Position numbers and translations under genes: made by a program. Of a stretch of 25,220 nucleotides of DNA, positions 17,201 through 24,647 are shown in pieces. Source of the stretch: CAZTGZ01 sp964613385 (GTDB lineage Bacteria; Bacteroidota; Bacteroidia; NS11-12g; UBA9320); NCBI GenBank assembly GCA_964613385.1, contig CAZTGZ010000034.1, positions 1 through 25,220 of the forward strand, in the 5' to 3' direction. The notes beneath the pieces were generated by a model. The model made no database searches. It was not told where the DNA came from and worked only from the letters and a program-made list of their open reading frames with translations. The number at the start of each line of letters is the position of its first letter. Within the stretch, counting starts at the first letter, position 1.

Positions 17201-19087
17201 ATTCACTGTTATCCTGCTCTTATCGGTCAATGAATCTCGGCAGCCATTATATATATTGTGCTGATAAAAGACATCATAATTACCCGGAACTTTGAAGTCT
17301 TGCAGGAACCAGGTTGTATCTGTTTGATATTTTAGATTGCTGTCGACATGACTAATCGCCCACCGATTGCTGAATACCGCTCTGGAAGGGCTTGAATTTT
17401 GTTCAAATTGAATGATTTCACCGGCACAAATGATGCTGTCAGAAATTTTATACCCGAGTTTGGGTTTCACAATTTCTATGAAGTTAAGGTTTTGAACAGA
17501 GTCCTGGCATCCCAATTTATTGCCTATATGGATGGTAACTCCATAAAATCCGGTGTCGGAATACGAATGACTGGGATTTTGTTCCCGGCTAATTTTAAAA
17601 ATATCTCCCTTTTTATCATAAAATTTCCAATAAATGGTATCGGGAGAGATATAGGAACTTCGAGGTGTGCCATTGAGAAATTTAATTTCCTGGCCAACGC
17701 ATCCAACCTGTGGTATTGCATTAATGGTGGGTCTGATGGGCTCCAAATACATGAATCCCCATTTGCGCAGCGTATCGCGGCAACCATTGGTGTGACGCGC
17801 AATGAGTTCGACCGTATATCTGCCCCATTTATCAATCAGAATCGAATCATTCACCCTATAGGATGTGCGCTGTAATACCGTGTCTTTGTCGTAATATTTC
17901 CAGATAAAGGTAAATGACCCGCTATCCGAACTTATAGACCTGTTTTGATAGTGCACATTGTGTGGCAAAGCGCAATGAAAGTAATCATTGGAACTAAAAT
18001 CGGCCTGTACTGTTTTAATATAAACAGCTTTCGAATAGAACCGTTCGCTAAAGCACATGTTGTCATTGTATTTCAGACCAACATCAAAATATCCGGAATT
18101 ACCGTATGAAACTTTCCTTTGATTGGATTTTGAAGTATCCAGAATGTCAGCATCCGGCAAGAGCCATTGATATACGCCGGGAAGTGCATTGTCTGTATAA
18201 ACATGCAGAGGTTCCCCAACACAAACTTCTTTAGAGGTGAACTTGACGTCGATCTTAATGGAATCCCCAAATTTCAGATAGTCAACATAATTGGAAGTAT
18301 GAATACATCCCTTGTCGGTTTCTACTTCCAACTGGACATCGTACTGGCCTTTTTGATGATAATTTCTTGGAAGCGGGTTCTCATTTAAATCCTCACTCAA
18401 AATGTGCTTTGGAAAACTCCACTTATATCGGGTAATTTTCTCACCCGAACTTTGAATAAAAGGTTGAAACTGAACTTTTTGAGGAACACAACCCTGACGA
18501 TTGTCAGCCTGAAATTCAACTTTCACATCGGGATAGACCTGAACAACTTTGTCCATTTCTGTAACACCCCTGCAGCCAAAATTGTCGATAACGTATAAAG
18601 AGATCTTCTTGGATCCCGTCGTTTTAAAATAATGTGTTATTTCAGACTTGTCATTGTAATAGTTAGTTCCATCCACTACCCAATTATATTGTGAAGCATT
18701 GGGAGTATAGCTGATAATTCTGATGCTATCAGGTCCGTCGCACAAAATATTTCTGGAAACCTGAAATACCGGAGTAGGAACTTTGCGGATTTCACAAACA
18801 TCCTGGAAACTCTTCGTACAAATCGTGTTATCCGGAAATTTGATTTGAACTTTTACCTGCACAAACTGACTGGCCAGAAAAAAATGGTAGAATGTATCAC
18901 TTCCGGGTATTAAACCGGAGCCAATATCCCAATAAACCACCGATCCGGCTGGCACTTTGTGTAGCACAAATTGAACTTTTGAAGGTGCGCATGCTTGTTT
19001 TTTGTCGCAAGAAAGGCTGACATCAGTGCACTGAGCCTCACTTTGTAAACAAGCCAGCAACATCAGGGAAGCGGCCAATAATTTCAT
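14261..19087 (-). CDS. Giant secreted PKD-like/Fn3-like repeat protein with type B (gliding/CHU) T9SS sorting domain
   Basis: 1608 residues from the ATG at 19087, which gives the signal peptide MKLLAASLMLLACLQSEAQC. A longer reading from a TTG at 19126 is unlikely because that codon lies inside the -7 promoter box. After the signal come about 13 PKD-like repeats of 80-95 residues (to about residue 1175), most with one Cys near strand B (GC-x-P type) and one near the end (GC-x-D type), suggesting one disulfide per module. Only the tenth keeps the canonical WSFGDG motif. Four Fn3-like modules follow (about 1180-1505; GLNVYRGN, YRYEIYKG, SYRITKFT, SYQVQIRQ). The last ~95 residues are the gliding motility-associated C-terminal domain (IPNAFTPNGNDLNEVF, YDFRVYNRWGE, EGWDGNYMGK, EGQYMYTV). 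It is predicted to be a T9SS-exported surface or secreted adhesin or matrix protein; no enzymatic domain was recognised. Confidence 0.9.
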   Translation of the reverse strand: MKLLAASLMLLACLQSEAQCTDVSLSCDKKQACAPSKVQFVLHKVPAGSVVYWDIGSGLIPGSDTFYHFFLASQFVQVKVQIKFPDNTICTKSFQDVCEIRKVPTPVFQVSRNILCDGPDSIRIISYTPNASQYNWVVDGTNYYNDKSEITHYFKTTGSKKISLYVIDNFGCRGVTEMDKVVQVYPDVKVEFQADNRQGCVPQKVQFQPFIQSSGEKITRYKWSFPKHILSEDLNENPLPRNYHQKGQYDVQLEVETDKGCIHTSNYVDYLKFGDSIKIDVKFTSKEVCVGEPLHVYTDNALPGVYQWLLPDADILDTSKSNQRKVSYGNSGYFDVGLKYNDNMCFSERFYSKAVYIKTVQADFSSNDYFHCALPHNVHYQNRSISSDSGSFTFIWKYYDKDTVLQRTSYRVNDSILIDKWGRYTVELIARHTNGCRDTLRKWGFMYLEPIRPTINAIPQVGCVGQEIKFLNGTPRSSYISPDTIYWKFYDKKGDIFKISREQNPSHSYSDTGFYGVTIHIGNKLGCQDSVQNLNFIEIVKPKLGYKISDSIICAGEIIQFEQNSSPSRAVFSNRWAISHVDSNLKYQTDTTWFLQDFKVPGNYDVFYQHNIYNGCRDSLTDKSRITVNGIGVQIEIDSLNGCVPMSVKAKAKTLFNIHKGNTSDTLQYKWSIIGSGTIVCSDWNSEEINLKIFSRGDYKLQLEVFNSVGCFFSTTSETITAGLQANFEFIDEKVCLGDDINALNKSVLNPTGYQWKLVSGSAESSTSKGFNCDLSNLPEGKFGLKLVANKFGRCSDSIVRNFEIIKVVASAIVSDSVLDCAPALGQFHSSSQNADTLIWSFGDGNELKTIDAQVANIYEKNSGWGKGFDIALTARSVEGCSDTTYYSSMVKVRGPVPNFTVDKTQGCDPLTVNFVNESVDAHYSFLNYNDGSLLDSTFMGSHQYKVTNYTGIQEFVPSIFTVDSIGCAAVYVLSDTIRVKSKPQSGFQLNQDIGCVPAQINYAGNGSGIETAEWLVNGKVVGTGMNGNYVADHKGEFEFSFITGNNFGCFDTTYKIFKAYQVPEISLPKISDPCLNQAFVIAPLVVSDTTVLPYQWMVQEDLDTKNYSGTPLNITFTKPGNKVIKLQVTNELGCMDSSSIYVQVFDPMNVDRPQIDVVSVLDNQTVEVKFDQINYPRFSGLNVYRGNESSPVFESSNPGAASFYDKIDVSQETAALCYSMTLTDVCGFQGEKGREHCQILLKADNQQLFKISLKWSEYKGWTDNYRYEIYKGRENEPVKKIATLPGYITEFLDSPLCNQTYQYFVQAVNENTGAISRSNSEIKTVRYTFNTEMTDVRNVSVNGNQIELTLRSSLNENFGSYRITKFTADNTLKKKTFTVQGHYFVDDEVEVDKHAYIYEVQEIDRCGYSSEKGRIGKTILLDGSYQNYQAALSWNTYQDWSTGVKSYQVQIRQPGEEFRDLAVLRAEDSFMLDKEIHPEIKGAYCYRIRAVSGDLQDTSYSNEICLFGASQVHIPNAFTPNGNDLNEVFKPSMLFVHTLSEVNFKDYDFRVYNRWGELMFLTHNMDEGWDGNYMGKPVQEGQYMYTVRAAGADNKTYKIGGSVTIIR

Positions 19088-19123
19088 AAAGTTTAGTATC
19101 TTAGTAGTGTAGTAGTAGTGGTA

Positions 19124-19154
19124 CAAATGTACTACTTATTCACACAATACCAAC
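19124..19154 (-). promoter_or_regulatory. Promoter of the giant PKD-like protein gene
   Basis: On the minus strand GTTG (19154-19151; one base from TTTG), a 19-bp spacer and TACATTTG (19131-19124; a perfect TAnnTTTG) form a well-spaced Bacteroidota housekeeping promoter. Transcription would start near 19118, leaving about 30 nt of leader before the ATG at 19087. Confidence 0.65.
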
Positions 19155-19208
19155 AAGCATGATAAAAATCAGTTAAAAAATATAGGTTAAACTTAACTTC
19201 GCAGGCAA

Positions 19209-19922
19209 ATGAAAAATCGCATTTCCTCAATTATAACGAGTTTAACGTGCATTGCGTTGATATTTAGCGCTTGCAGCCAAAAATCCCCTTCTAATGGAGA
19301 GAAAAACAGACAATTGCGTCTTTTTGAAAAAGCCCGGGAAAACAAAGACATCCTCACGGCTATCGGAGCGCTGAATGCCTATTTGTTGGATGACACCATA
19401 CCCGGTCCTTATCACGATACGCTGGCGACGATGTATTTTATGACCGGAAACTTTGCCAGTGGCGTGGCCGTGGGCGAATTGGTACTCGGTAAAAATCCGG
19501 ATAATAAACAATTGATGGAATTAATGAGTGAAGGTTATCAAAAGACAGATAACTATCCGAAAGCCATCGAGTTAATGACGAAGCTGTTTACTTCAACCAA
19601 TGATTTCAGATACAAATACCAGGTAGCGACCTTACAATTTGAAGATCAGCAAATTGAACCTTGCCTGCAAACAATACAGGAGATTCTGAAAAGCGGTATT
19701 GATTCCAGCACCACCATCGAAATGGCTCCCGGTGGATTGAGCGATGTTGTGCCCATTGAAGCAGCTTGTTATAATCTGCTTGCCATGATAGAAGATCAGG
19801 TTAACAATGACCCTAAAACTTCTATGAAATACTTCGCCAAAGCCCTGGAGATATACCCTGATTTCAAATTTCCCAAGGCCTATATACGCGAAAAACAATA
19901 TCGTCAGTATATGAATCCCTGA
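19209..19922 (+). CDS. TPR-repeat lipoprotein, function unknown
   Basis: 237 residues. The N-terminus MKNRISSIITSLTCIALIFSAC is a lipoprotein signal with lipobox FSAC (Cys22), so it should be membrane-anchored. The rest is helical with tetratricopeptide-like pairs: NKDILTAIGALNAYLLDD, HDTLATMYFMTGNFASGVAVGELVL, KQLMELMSEGYQKTDNYPKAIELM, RYKYQVATLQFEDQQIEPCLQTI and AACYNLLAMIEDQ...MKYFAKALEIYPDF. Such lipoproteins usually act as scaffolds in envelope complexes, but no partner is apparent here. It is divergent from the giant PKD-like gene and ends 6 bp from the convergent adenosyltransferase gene. A TAACTTCG box (19194-19201) is a possible -7 element very close to the ATG. The TPR reading is by eye. 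Confidence 0.8.
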   Translation: MKNRISSIITSLTCIALIFSACSQKSPSNGEKNRQLRLFEKARENKDILTAIGALNAYLLDDTIPGPYHDTLATMYFMTGNFASGVAVGELVLGKNPDNKQLMELMSEGYQKTDNYPKAIELMTKLFTSTNDFRYKYQVATLQFEDQQIEPCLQTIQEILKSGIDSSTTIEMAPGGLSDVVPIEAACYNLLAMIEDQVNNDPKTSMKYFAKALEIYPDFKFPKAYIREKQYRQYMNP

Positions 19923-19928
19923 CCGGGT

Positions 19929-20474
19929 TTAACCTGGTATCCAGGCGGTTTCAGAATCACCCCGCAAATGGGTGATATATCTGGCAACCACGAAAAGATA
20001 GTCTGACAGGCGATTGAGATATTTAAGTATCACCGGATCAACGCTGAATTGATCAGATAGAGAAACAACCTCTCTTTCCGCCCTTCTGCAAATGCAACGG
20101 CATATGTGGGCCGTGGCATTGGTCTGTCCATCTCCCGGTAACAAAAAGTTCTTTAAAGGAGGCAATACCGATTCCATTGAATCGATGTTTTGTTCAAGAG
20201 AAGAAATATCACTTTCCGTTAATTCGGGTAACGAAAACTGACTTTTATCAGGATCATTCGCCAAATGCGAACCGATCACAAAAAGTCTGTCCTGAATCCG
20301 GAGCAATTCCCGGCTTATGGATTTCGTGTCATCCGCTGCTCGCAGTGCTCCGATAAAACTGTTGAGTTCGTCGATGGTTCCGTAAGCTGCTATGCGAAGA
20401 TGATCTTTGGGCACCCGGGTTCCACCCAATAACCCAGTCTCTCCTGCATCACCCTTTTTCGTGTAAATCTTCAT
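19929..20474 (-). CDS. Cob(I)yrinic acid a,c-diamide/cob(I)alamin adenosyltransferase, PduO type
   Basis: Transfers the adenosyl group of ATP to Co(I) corrinoid to make adenosylcobalamin, the cofactor of enzymes such as methylmalonyl-CoA mutase. 181 residues, typical for the PduO/MMAB family. The N-terminal ATP-binding signature is MKIYTKKGDAGETGLLGGTRVPKDHLR, read as IYTKKGDAGETGLLGG then RVPKDHLR. It is followed by AYGTIDELNSFIG, the core ICRRAEREVVSL and LNRLSDYLFVVARY. The start overlaps the gatC stop by 4 bp (ATGA), so it is translationally coupled as the last gene of a compact minus-strand run. No cobalamin biosynthesis gene or corrinoid-dependent enzyme is in the window. It ends convergently against the TPR lipoprotein gene. 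Confidence 0.95.
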   Translation of the reverse strand: MKIYTKKGDAGETGLLGGTRVPKDHLRIAAYGTIDELNSFIGALRAADDTKSISRELLRIQDRLFVIGSHLANDPDKSQFSLPELTESDISSLEQNIDSMESVLPPLKNFLLPGDGQTNATAHICRCICRRAEREVVSLSDQFSVDPVILKYLNRLSDYLFVVARYITHLRGDSETAWIPG

Positions 20475-20764
20475 CCCTTTTTGATGAATTTCGGAACCCT
20501 GAAATAATCAGTATCCGCCAATGGTGCATTTTTCAATGCCGTTTCATGTGCCAATGTGTTTTGAGCCACATCTTCTCTCAGTTGATGCTCATGATCTGTG
20601 AGATAAATCAAGGGCTCGATTCCTTCGGTATTTACTTCATTCAACTGCTCACAAAAAAGCAATATCCTGTTTAAATCCGACATGATTTCTTTCTTTTGAT
20701 CTTCAGAAAACTCCAATCTGCACAGGTGTGCCAATTCGTTTATTGTATTTTCTTGTATGGCCAT
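20471..20764 (-). CDS. gatC: Asp-tRNA(Asn)/Glu-tRNA(Gln) amidotransferase subunit C
   Basis: 97-residue small subunit of the GatCAB complex, which amidates misacylated Glu-tRNA(Gln) and Asp-tRNA(Asn). GatC wraps around and stabilises GatA. Family features are the N-terminal helix INELAHLCRLEFSEDQKKEI, the next helix LNRILLFCEQLNEVNTEGIEP, the REDV motif, and the tail DYFRVPKFIKKG (usual form FxVPKVI). gatA and gatB are not adjacent, which is common in this phylum. It lies 12 bp after the plsC stop and overlaps the downstream adenosyltransferase gene by 4 bp. Confidence 0.96.
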   Translation of the reverse strand: MAIQENTINELAHLCRLEFSEDQKKEIMSDLNRILLFCEQLNEVNTEGIEPLIYLTDHEHQLREDVAQNTLAHETALKNAPLADTDYFRVPKFIKKG

Positions 20765-20776
20765 ACAGTCGCAAAT

Positions 20777-21538
20777 TTAAACATTACCGTGCTTACTGCG
20801 TTCAATGGCCAAAGGACCGTCAATAATGGCGTGTACTTTTTTCTGAAGATCCGGTATATCTTCCAGTGTCAATCCGCTCACATCAATGGGCTTATGCACG
20901 ATTACCCTCATTCTTCCGGGCGTTCCTCCATCCGCAAGTCCCCCACTCCTCATGCGTTTATGATTATCCAAAATAGAAATAGGAACCAGGGGAATATTGT
21001 TTTCAATGGCCAGTCGAAAAGCACCTACTTTAAAATGGCTCATTTCCGGAACAGCTTTTCCGATTCCTCCTTCGGGGAAAATCAGCATACTTGTGCCAGA
21101 CTTCAGTCGTTCAGCAGCTTCTTTGAACGCCCGATGCGATCCTGTTGGACTTTTGCGGTCAACCGGTATATCTATGGTTCTAAAGAAAATACCGAAAACA
21201 GGAATTTGTCCCAAATCCGACTTGGCCATAAAGTTGAAATAAACCGGCAATAACACATTAACCGTGACAATATCGAGATATGAAAAATGGTTGGGCGCCA
21301 ATACATAGGTTCCTTTCCGTTTTAGCTTTTCTTCAAATTTTACCGATGGAAATATTCCGGTCAAAATCATGAGTATTCCACCCCAGATTCCTCTTAGCCT
21401 GTGCGCTTTGGGATACCATTTGGGATTGGACAGGAACACCAAAAAAAATGGATAGAAAAGCAGAAAGAAAACAACAAAACAAATCAGAAAATATACCGCC
21501 CACGCAAAGCGCAGGATTTTGAATAAAAACCCTTTCAA
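20777..21538 (-). CDS. plsC: 1-acyl-sn-glycerol-3-phosphate acyltransferase (PlsC family)
   Basis: Membrane-bound acyltransferase that makes phosphatidic acid by acylating lysophosphatidic acid at sn-2. 253 residues. One or two hydrophobic helices occupy about residues 8-35 (FAWAVYFLICFVVFFLLFYP). The catalytic HX4D motif is NHFSYLD (His84, Asp89), motif II is about VFGIFFRTIDIPVDR, and motif III is LIFPEGGIGK (Glu156). The C-terminal strand VPISIL is followed by HKPIDVSGLTLEDI. It overlaps the upstream SRPBCC gene by 4 bp (ATGA) and sits 12 bp before gatC. Other glycerolipid or ornithine-lipid acyltransferases share these motifs, so the exact acceptor is inferred. Confidence 0.9.
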   Translation of the reverse strand: MKGFLFKILRFAWAVYFLICFVVFFLLFYPFFLVFLSNPKWYPKAHRLRGIWGGILMILTGIFPSVKFEEKLKRKGTYVLAPNHFSYLDIVTVNVLLPVYFNFMAKSDLGQIPVFGIFFRTIDIPVDRKSPTGSHRAFKEAAERLKSGTSMLIFPEGGIGKAVPEMSHFKVGAFRLAIENNIPLVPISILDNHKRMRSGGLADGGTPGRMRVIVHKPIDVSGLTLEDIPDLQKKVHAIIDGPLAIERSKHGNV

Positions 21539-21939
21539 TTGCTTTGAAAATGAATCTTGAGTTTATGGACCTGAGTTTCTGCAAATTCTTTGAGAAACCC
21601 ACTTGCCATCATTTTCATCATCATGTTTAAATCGGCCGTTATGATCAATTTGGCCATGCAGAACTGATCTGATTGAGTAATGTTCCAGATCAGGTGGAAA
21701 TCGAATGGTTTTTTGCCCACAGGAATAATTTTTATCTCCGAATCAACTTCGGTTTCTTCCATCTTCAGGGTTAAATCTCCGAGTCCCTGGATATTTAAAA
21801 TGGCACATTCATTTTCGACCCGAAACGAACGTACCGCGGATGGCATTAATATGCGATAATTTTCTGGATTTTTCAGAAAGGACAATACATCCGACTGCAT
21901 TGCCTGTATCTTTTCTGCTGGACTTTCAATGATCGTCAT
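21535..21939 (-). CDS. SRPBCC (START-like) family protein, function unknown
   Basis: 134 residues matching a small single-domain SRPBCC family conserved in Bacteroidota. Visible features are the opening MTIIESPAEKIQ, the helix VLSFLKNPENYRILMP, strands CAILNIQGLGDLTLKMEE and SEIKIIPVGKKPFDFHLIWNI, and a long C-terminal helix with MMMKMMASGFLKEFAETQVHKL. The fold forms a hydrophobic cavity, but no ligand is known to me for this branch. It overlaps the upstream DUF4199 gene and the downstream plsC gene by 4 bp each, so the three are tightly coupled. The plsC neighbour makes a lipid-related role imaginable, but nothing in the sequence proves it. Confidence 0.75.
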   Translation of the reverse strand: MTIIESPAEKIQAMQSDVLSFLKNPENYRILMPSAVRSFRVENECAILNIQGLGDLTLKMEETEVDSEIKIIPVGKKPFDFHLIWNITQSDQFCMAKLIITADLNMMMKMMASGFLKEFAETQVHKLKIHFQSN

Positions 21940-22445
21940 GAGGGTATAATATTTCTTTTAGCGATGATCAATCCGAGAAAAACTCCCGTAAACACGGCCA
22001 CAAAAAAACCTCCCGCTAAGGCAAATTTAGGGTAACCAACCAGAGAAAATTGCGCTTCTATTTCAGCTTTCTTCTTCTGTTTGCCACTGATTGTTTTATC
22101 TTCTTCTTTCATCATTTCCAGGCTCTTTTCATAGGCATATTTCCTGGCGGGCTCGAATCTCTCGCCATCAGGCCAATACATTAATAAGAATCCTCCACAG
22201 AGCACAGCGCTTCTAACCAAAGAAACCAAAACGGAAATAAACATAACCCTGGCCAGACTAACGCCTCCCTGCATTTTCTTGTACAAAATTCCTGCGAAAA
22301 CAATACAAATGACTAAGGTGAGAAGTTTGAATAATCTGACCCCACCGAAATCGTCAAATGACAGAACCCCGCTATAGACTAAATATTCGGAAACAGAGGC
22401 CAAGAGACCACTGATGCCGCCAAAAATCCAGATGTATTTATTCAT
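21936..22445 (-). CDS. DUF4199-like integral membrane protein
   Basis: 169 residues with four predicted membrane helices: about 5-25 (IWIFGGISGLLASVSEYLVY), 39-56 (LFKLLTLVICIVFAGILY), 66-90 (LARVMFISVLVSLVRSAVLCGGFLL) and 142-163 (FALAGGFFVAVFTGVFLGLII). Between helices 3 and 4 is a charged segment with KKKAEIEAQ. This layout is that of the DUF4199 family, small Bacteroidota membrane proteins of unknown role. It starts 11 bp after the DUF3276 stop and overlaps the SRPBCC gene by 4 bp. Family assignment is by topology and gene size, so it is less sure than the topology itself. Confidence 0.65.
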   Translation of the reverse strand: MNKYIWIFGGISGLLASVSEYLVYSGVLSFDDFGGVRLFKLLTLVICIVFAGILYKKMQGGVSLARVMFISVLVSLVRSAVLCGGFLLMYWPDGERFEPARKYAYEKSLEMMKEEDKTISGKQKKKAEIEAQFSLVGYPKFALAGGFFVAVFTGVFLGLIIAKRNIIPS

Positions 22446-22456
22446 GAAACCGGGTT

Positions 22457-22762
22457 TTATTCATCTGAATCGCTATCCGGACGGTTCCGGGTAAACTCTT
22501 CAAAATCATACTCCGGCATCAACTCATGTTTCACATGATTGATGGTTTCCGTGAAAGCATCCATAAATTTATTGAAATCTTCCTTGTACAGAAAAATCTT
22601 GTGCTTCACATAATTTCCGTCTTCAAATTGGCGCTTGCTTTCGGTAATGGTGATGAAATAATCGCTGCCCCTGGTAGACTTTACGTCAAAAAAATAGGTG
22701 CGCTTCCCTGCTTTCACTCTCTTAGAAAATACTTCCCTGCTGTCGTTGTTATAATCCTGCAT
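22457..22762 (-). CDS. DUF3276/PUR-alpha-like nucleic-acid-binding protein
   Basis: Small protein of the Bacteroidota DUF3276 family, related to PUR-alpha single-stranded nucleic-acid-binding proteins. I place the start at the ATG at 22762 (101 residues, MQDYNNDSREVFSKRVK). A 10-codon upstream extension would need a TTG start and adds residues that do not resemble family N-termini. The core motifs VKAGKRTYFFDVKSTRG, DYFITITESKRQF and KHKIFLYKEDFNKFMDAFTE match the conserved PUR repeat strands and helix. The C-terminus is acidic (RPDSDSDE). It leads the run DUF3276-DUF4199-SRPBCC-plsC-gatC-adenosyltransferase, 79 bp after the ABC exporter stop. Its cellular target is unknown. Confidence 0.85.
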   Translation of the reverse strand: MQDYNNDSREVFSKRVKAGKRTYFFDVKSTRGSDYFITITESKRQFEDGNYVKHKIFLYKEDFNKFMDAFTETINHVKHELMPEYDFEEFTRNRPDSDSDE

Positions 22763-22841
22763 TTCTATTCGGGCTATTGATATATTGGTCAAAAAAACAA
22801 TATTATCCTGATATTAACAAGTTATGCACTCAATTTCACGT

Positions 22842-24647
22842 TTAGCCCACCACTTTAACCTCAGAAGATAGCTGTTTCAAATACAAGGTGTTATACATTC
22901 CATTTTGATTCTTTAACTGCGCCGGAGTGCCTGACTCCACCATTTTACCCTGGTCCAGAACCAAGATAAAATCCGCATCCTCTACGACACTCACCCGATG
23001 GCTGATATAAATGGCGGTCCCCTCCTTCATTCGCTTAGAAATATTAGCCTTAATGGTGCTTTCCGTTTGGGTATCCACGGCAGACAAACTATCATCCAAC
23101 AATAATATCTGCGGATCCCTGATCAGCGCTCTGGCAATGGCCACACGCTGTTTTTGTCCACCAGATAAGGTGATACCCCGTTCTCCTAAAACTGTTTCAA
23201 ACTGGTGCTCAAATTCCATGATATCCTTTAAGACATCGGCATCATCTGCAGCTTCTTTAATTCTTGCGTTCCTTGCTTCTTTTTCCTCTTCCGATTTTAA
23301 ACCAAAAGAAATATTCGCCGAAATGGATTCAGAGAACAGAAAAACATCCTGCGGCATATATCCAAAAAGCGAACGATATTGGGCCAGATCATATTCACGA
23401 ATATTTACGCCATCCAGCAGAATCTCACCGGATTGTACATCATAAAGGCGCATCAACAGGCGGGCCAGGGTTGATTTGCCACTGCCTGTTAAACCAATGA
23501 TACCCAGTTTCTGACCCCGGCGCAGCGTGAAACTAATATTTGATAAAGCCTCATTCCGGAGACCATCATATCCGAAGCTCACATTTCTAAATTCAAGGCT
23601 TTCCTTAAACTCCGGTATGCGATTTCCTTCTGAAACAATATCAGGCTGGATAGATAAAAATTCATTAATCCGCTGTTGAGAGGCTTCCGCTCTTTGCACC
23701 AATGAAGTCACCCAACCCAATGTCGCCATAGGCCAGGTCAACATGTTTACATATATGATGAACTCAGCAATATTGCCCAACGTAAAATTGCCTTCTATTA
23801 CGCCTTTCCCTCCAACCCAAACCGTTAAAATTACACTGAGACCTACCAACATCAACATTAATGGGAAAAACAAGGCATTCACGCGCGCCAGCCCCATGGA
23901 GTGAGCCATATAATCCCGGGTCTCATGTTTAAACTCTTTTTCTATATGCTCTTCCAGCGCAAAAGACTTAATCACGCGAATCCCTGAAAAAGCCTCCTGA
24001 ACAAATGATGTCAAATCACTTAGTTTAGATTGGATTCCATCACTTCTTCTATTGATGATATCACTTACATAATAAATGGAGATGCTGAGCAGTGGCAATG
24101 GAATGAGCACAAATAAGGTAATTCTCGGATGTATGGCAACCATCACAGAAATCACCATAATGAACATGAAAATCAAATTAACGGTATACATAATGGCCGG
24201 CCCCAGGTACATCCTCACCCTGCTCACATCTTCACTGATGCGGTTCATTAAATCACCTGTAAAGTTTTTACTGTAAAAAGAGGCACTTAGCTTCTGATAC
24301 TGAGCGTAAATGTCATTTTTTAAGTCAAACTCTATATGTCTGGAAACGACAATAATCGTTTGACGCATGAAATACATGAATATGCCTTTAATAATGGCAC
24401 TGATAAGCACCAATGCGGCAAACAGCAAGCTGTAATTGGTAAATAAGTCAATCACTTCCTTGTTCAGATCAAATTCATTGAAATGGGTAAAAATTACCAG
24501 GCCATCCGAAACGGTATCCACCGCCATTCGAACAATGGGCGCCAGCACAATGGCAAATAGGTTAGATAATACAATGAAAACAGCCCCTGCAAACAGGGTC
24601 CATTTATATCTCAACAGATAGACATTCAGGTACTTTAGTGCTCCCAC
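22842..24647 (-). CDS. ABC exporter half-transporter (ABC membrane domain fused to ATPase, MsbA/MDR-like)
   Basis: 601 residues: an N-terminal six-helix type IV exporter domain (about 1-325) and a C-terminal ATPase domain (about 350-590). NBD motifs are Walker A GLTGSGKST (385-393), Q-loop GYMPQDVF, signature LSGGQ (494-498), Walker B ILLLDDSLSAVD (514-525), and H-loop His550. The residue after the Walker B Asp is Asp519 instead of the usual catalytic Glu, as in one half of heterodimeric exporters such as MdlA. The start is a GTG at 24647 giving (M)GALKYLNVYLLRYKW, a usual family opening; no in-frame ATG lies just upstream. The substrate may be lipid, drug or peptide. It is divergent from leucine dehydrogenase and may be read into the DUF3276 gene run. 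Confidence 0.9.
   Translation of the reverse strand: MGALKYLNVYLLRYKWTLFAGAVFIVLSNLFAIVLAPIVRMAVDTVSDGLVIFTHFNEFDLNKEVIDLFTNYSLLFAALVLISAIIKGIFMYFMRQTIIVVSRHIEFDLKNDIYAQYQKLSASFYSKNFTGDLMNRISEDVSRVRMYLGPAIMYTVNLIFMFIMVISVMVAIHPRITLFVLIPLPLLSISIYYVSDIINRRSDGIQSKLSDLTSFVQEAFSGIRVIKSFALEEHIEKEFKHETRDYMAHSMGLARVNALFFPLMLMLVGLSVILTVWVGGKGVIEGNFTLGNIAEFIIYVNMLTWPMATLGWVTSLVQRAEASQQRINEFLSIQPDIVSEGNRIPEFKESLEFRNVSFGYDGLRNEALSNISFTLRRGQKLGIIGLTGSGKSTLARLLMRLYDVQSGEILLDGVNIREYDLAQYRSLFGYMPQDVFLFSESISANISFGLKSEEEKEARNARIKEAADDADVLKDIMEFEHQFETVLGERGITLSGGQKQRVAIARALIRDPQILLLDDSLSAVDTQTESTIKANISKRMKEGTAIYISHRVSVVEDADFILVLDQGKMVESGTPAQLKNQNGMYNTLYLKQLSSEVKVVG

Noticed and set aside
19088..19126. N-terminal extension of the giant PKD-like protein from a TTG
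   Set aside because: The TTG falls in the -7 promoter box and the extension (Tyr-rich) precedes an ordinary signal peptide that starts at the ATG 19087.
19933..19945. cctggtatccagg hairpin between the convergent TPR and adenosyltransferase genes
   Set aside because: The stem is only 5 bp with no T-run on either strand and it lies in the end of the adenosyltransferase coding region, so a terminator call is not supported.
20696..21253. 185-codon plus-strand frame
   Set aside because: It lies antisense over gatC and plsC, which have unmistakable family motifs; its translation has no recognisable features.
22763..22792. 10-codon extension of the DUF3276 protein from a TTG
   Set aside because: The ATG at 22762 matches where family members begin; the extension has no family similarity.
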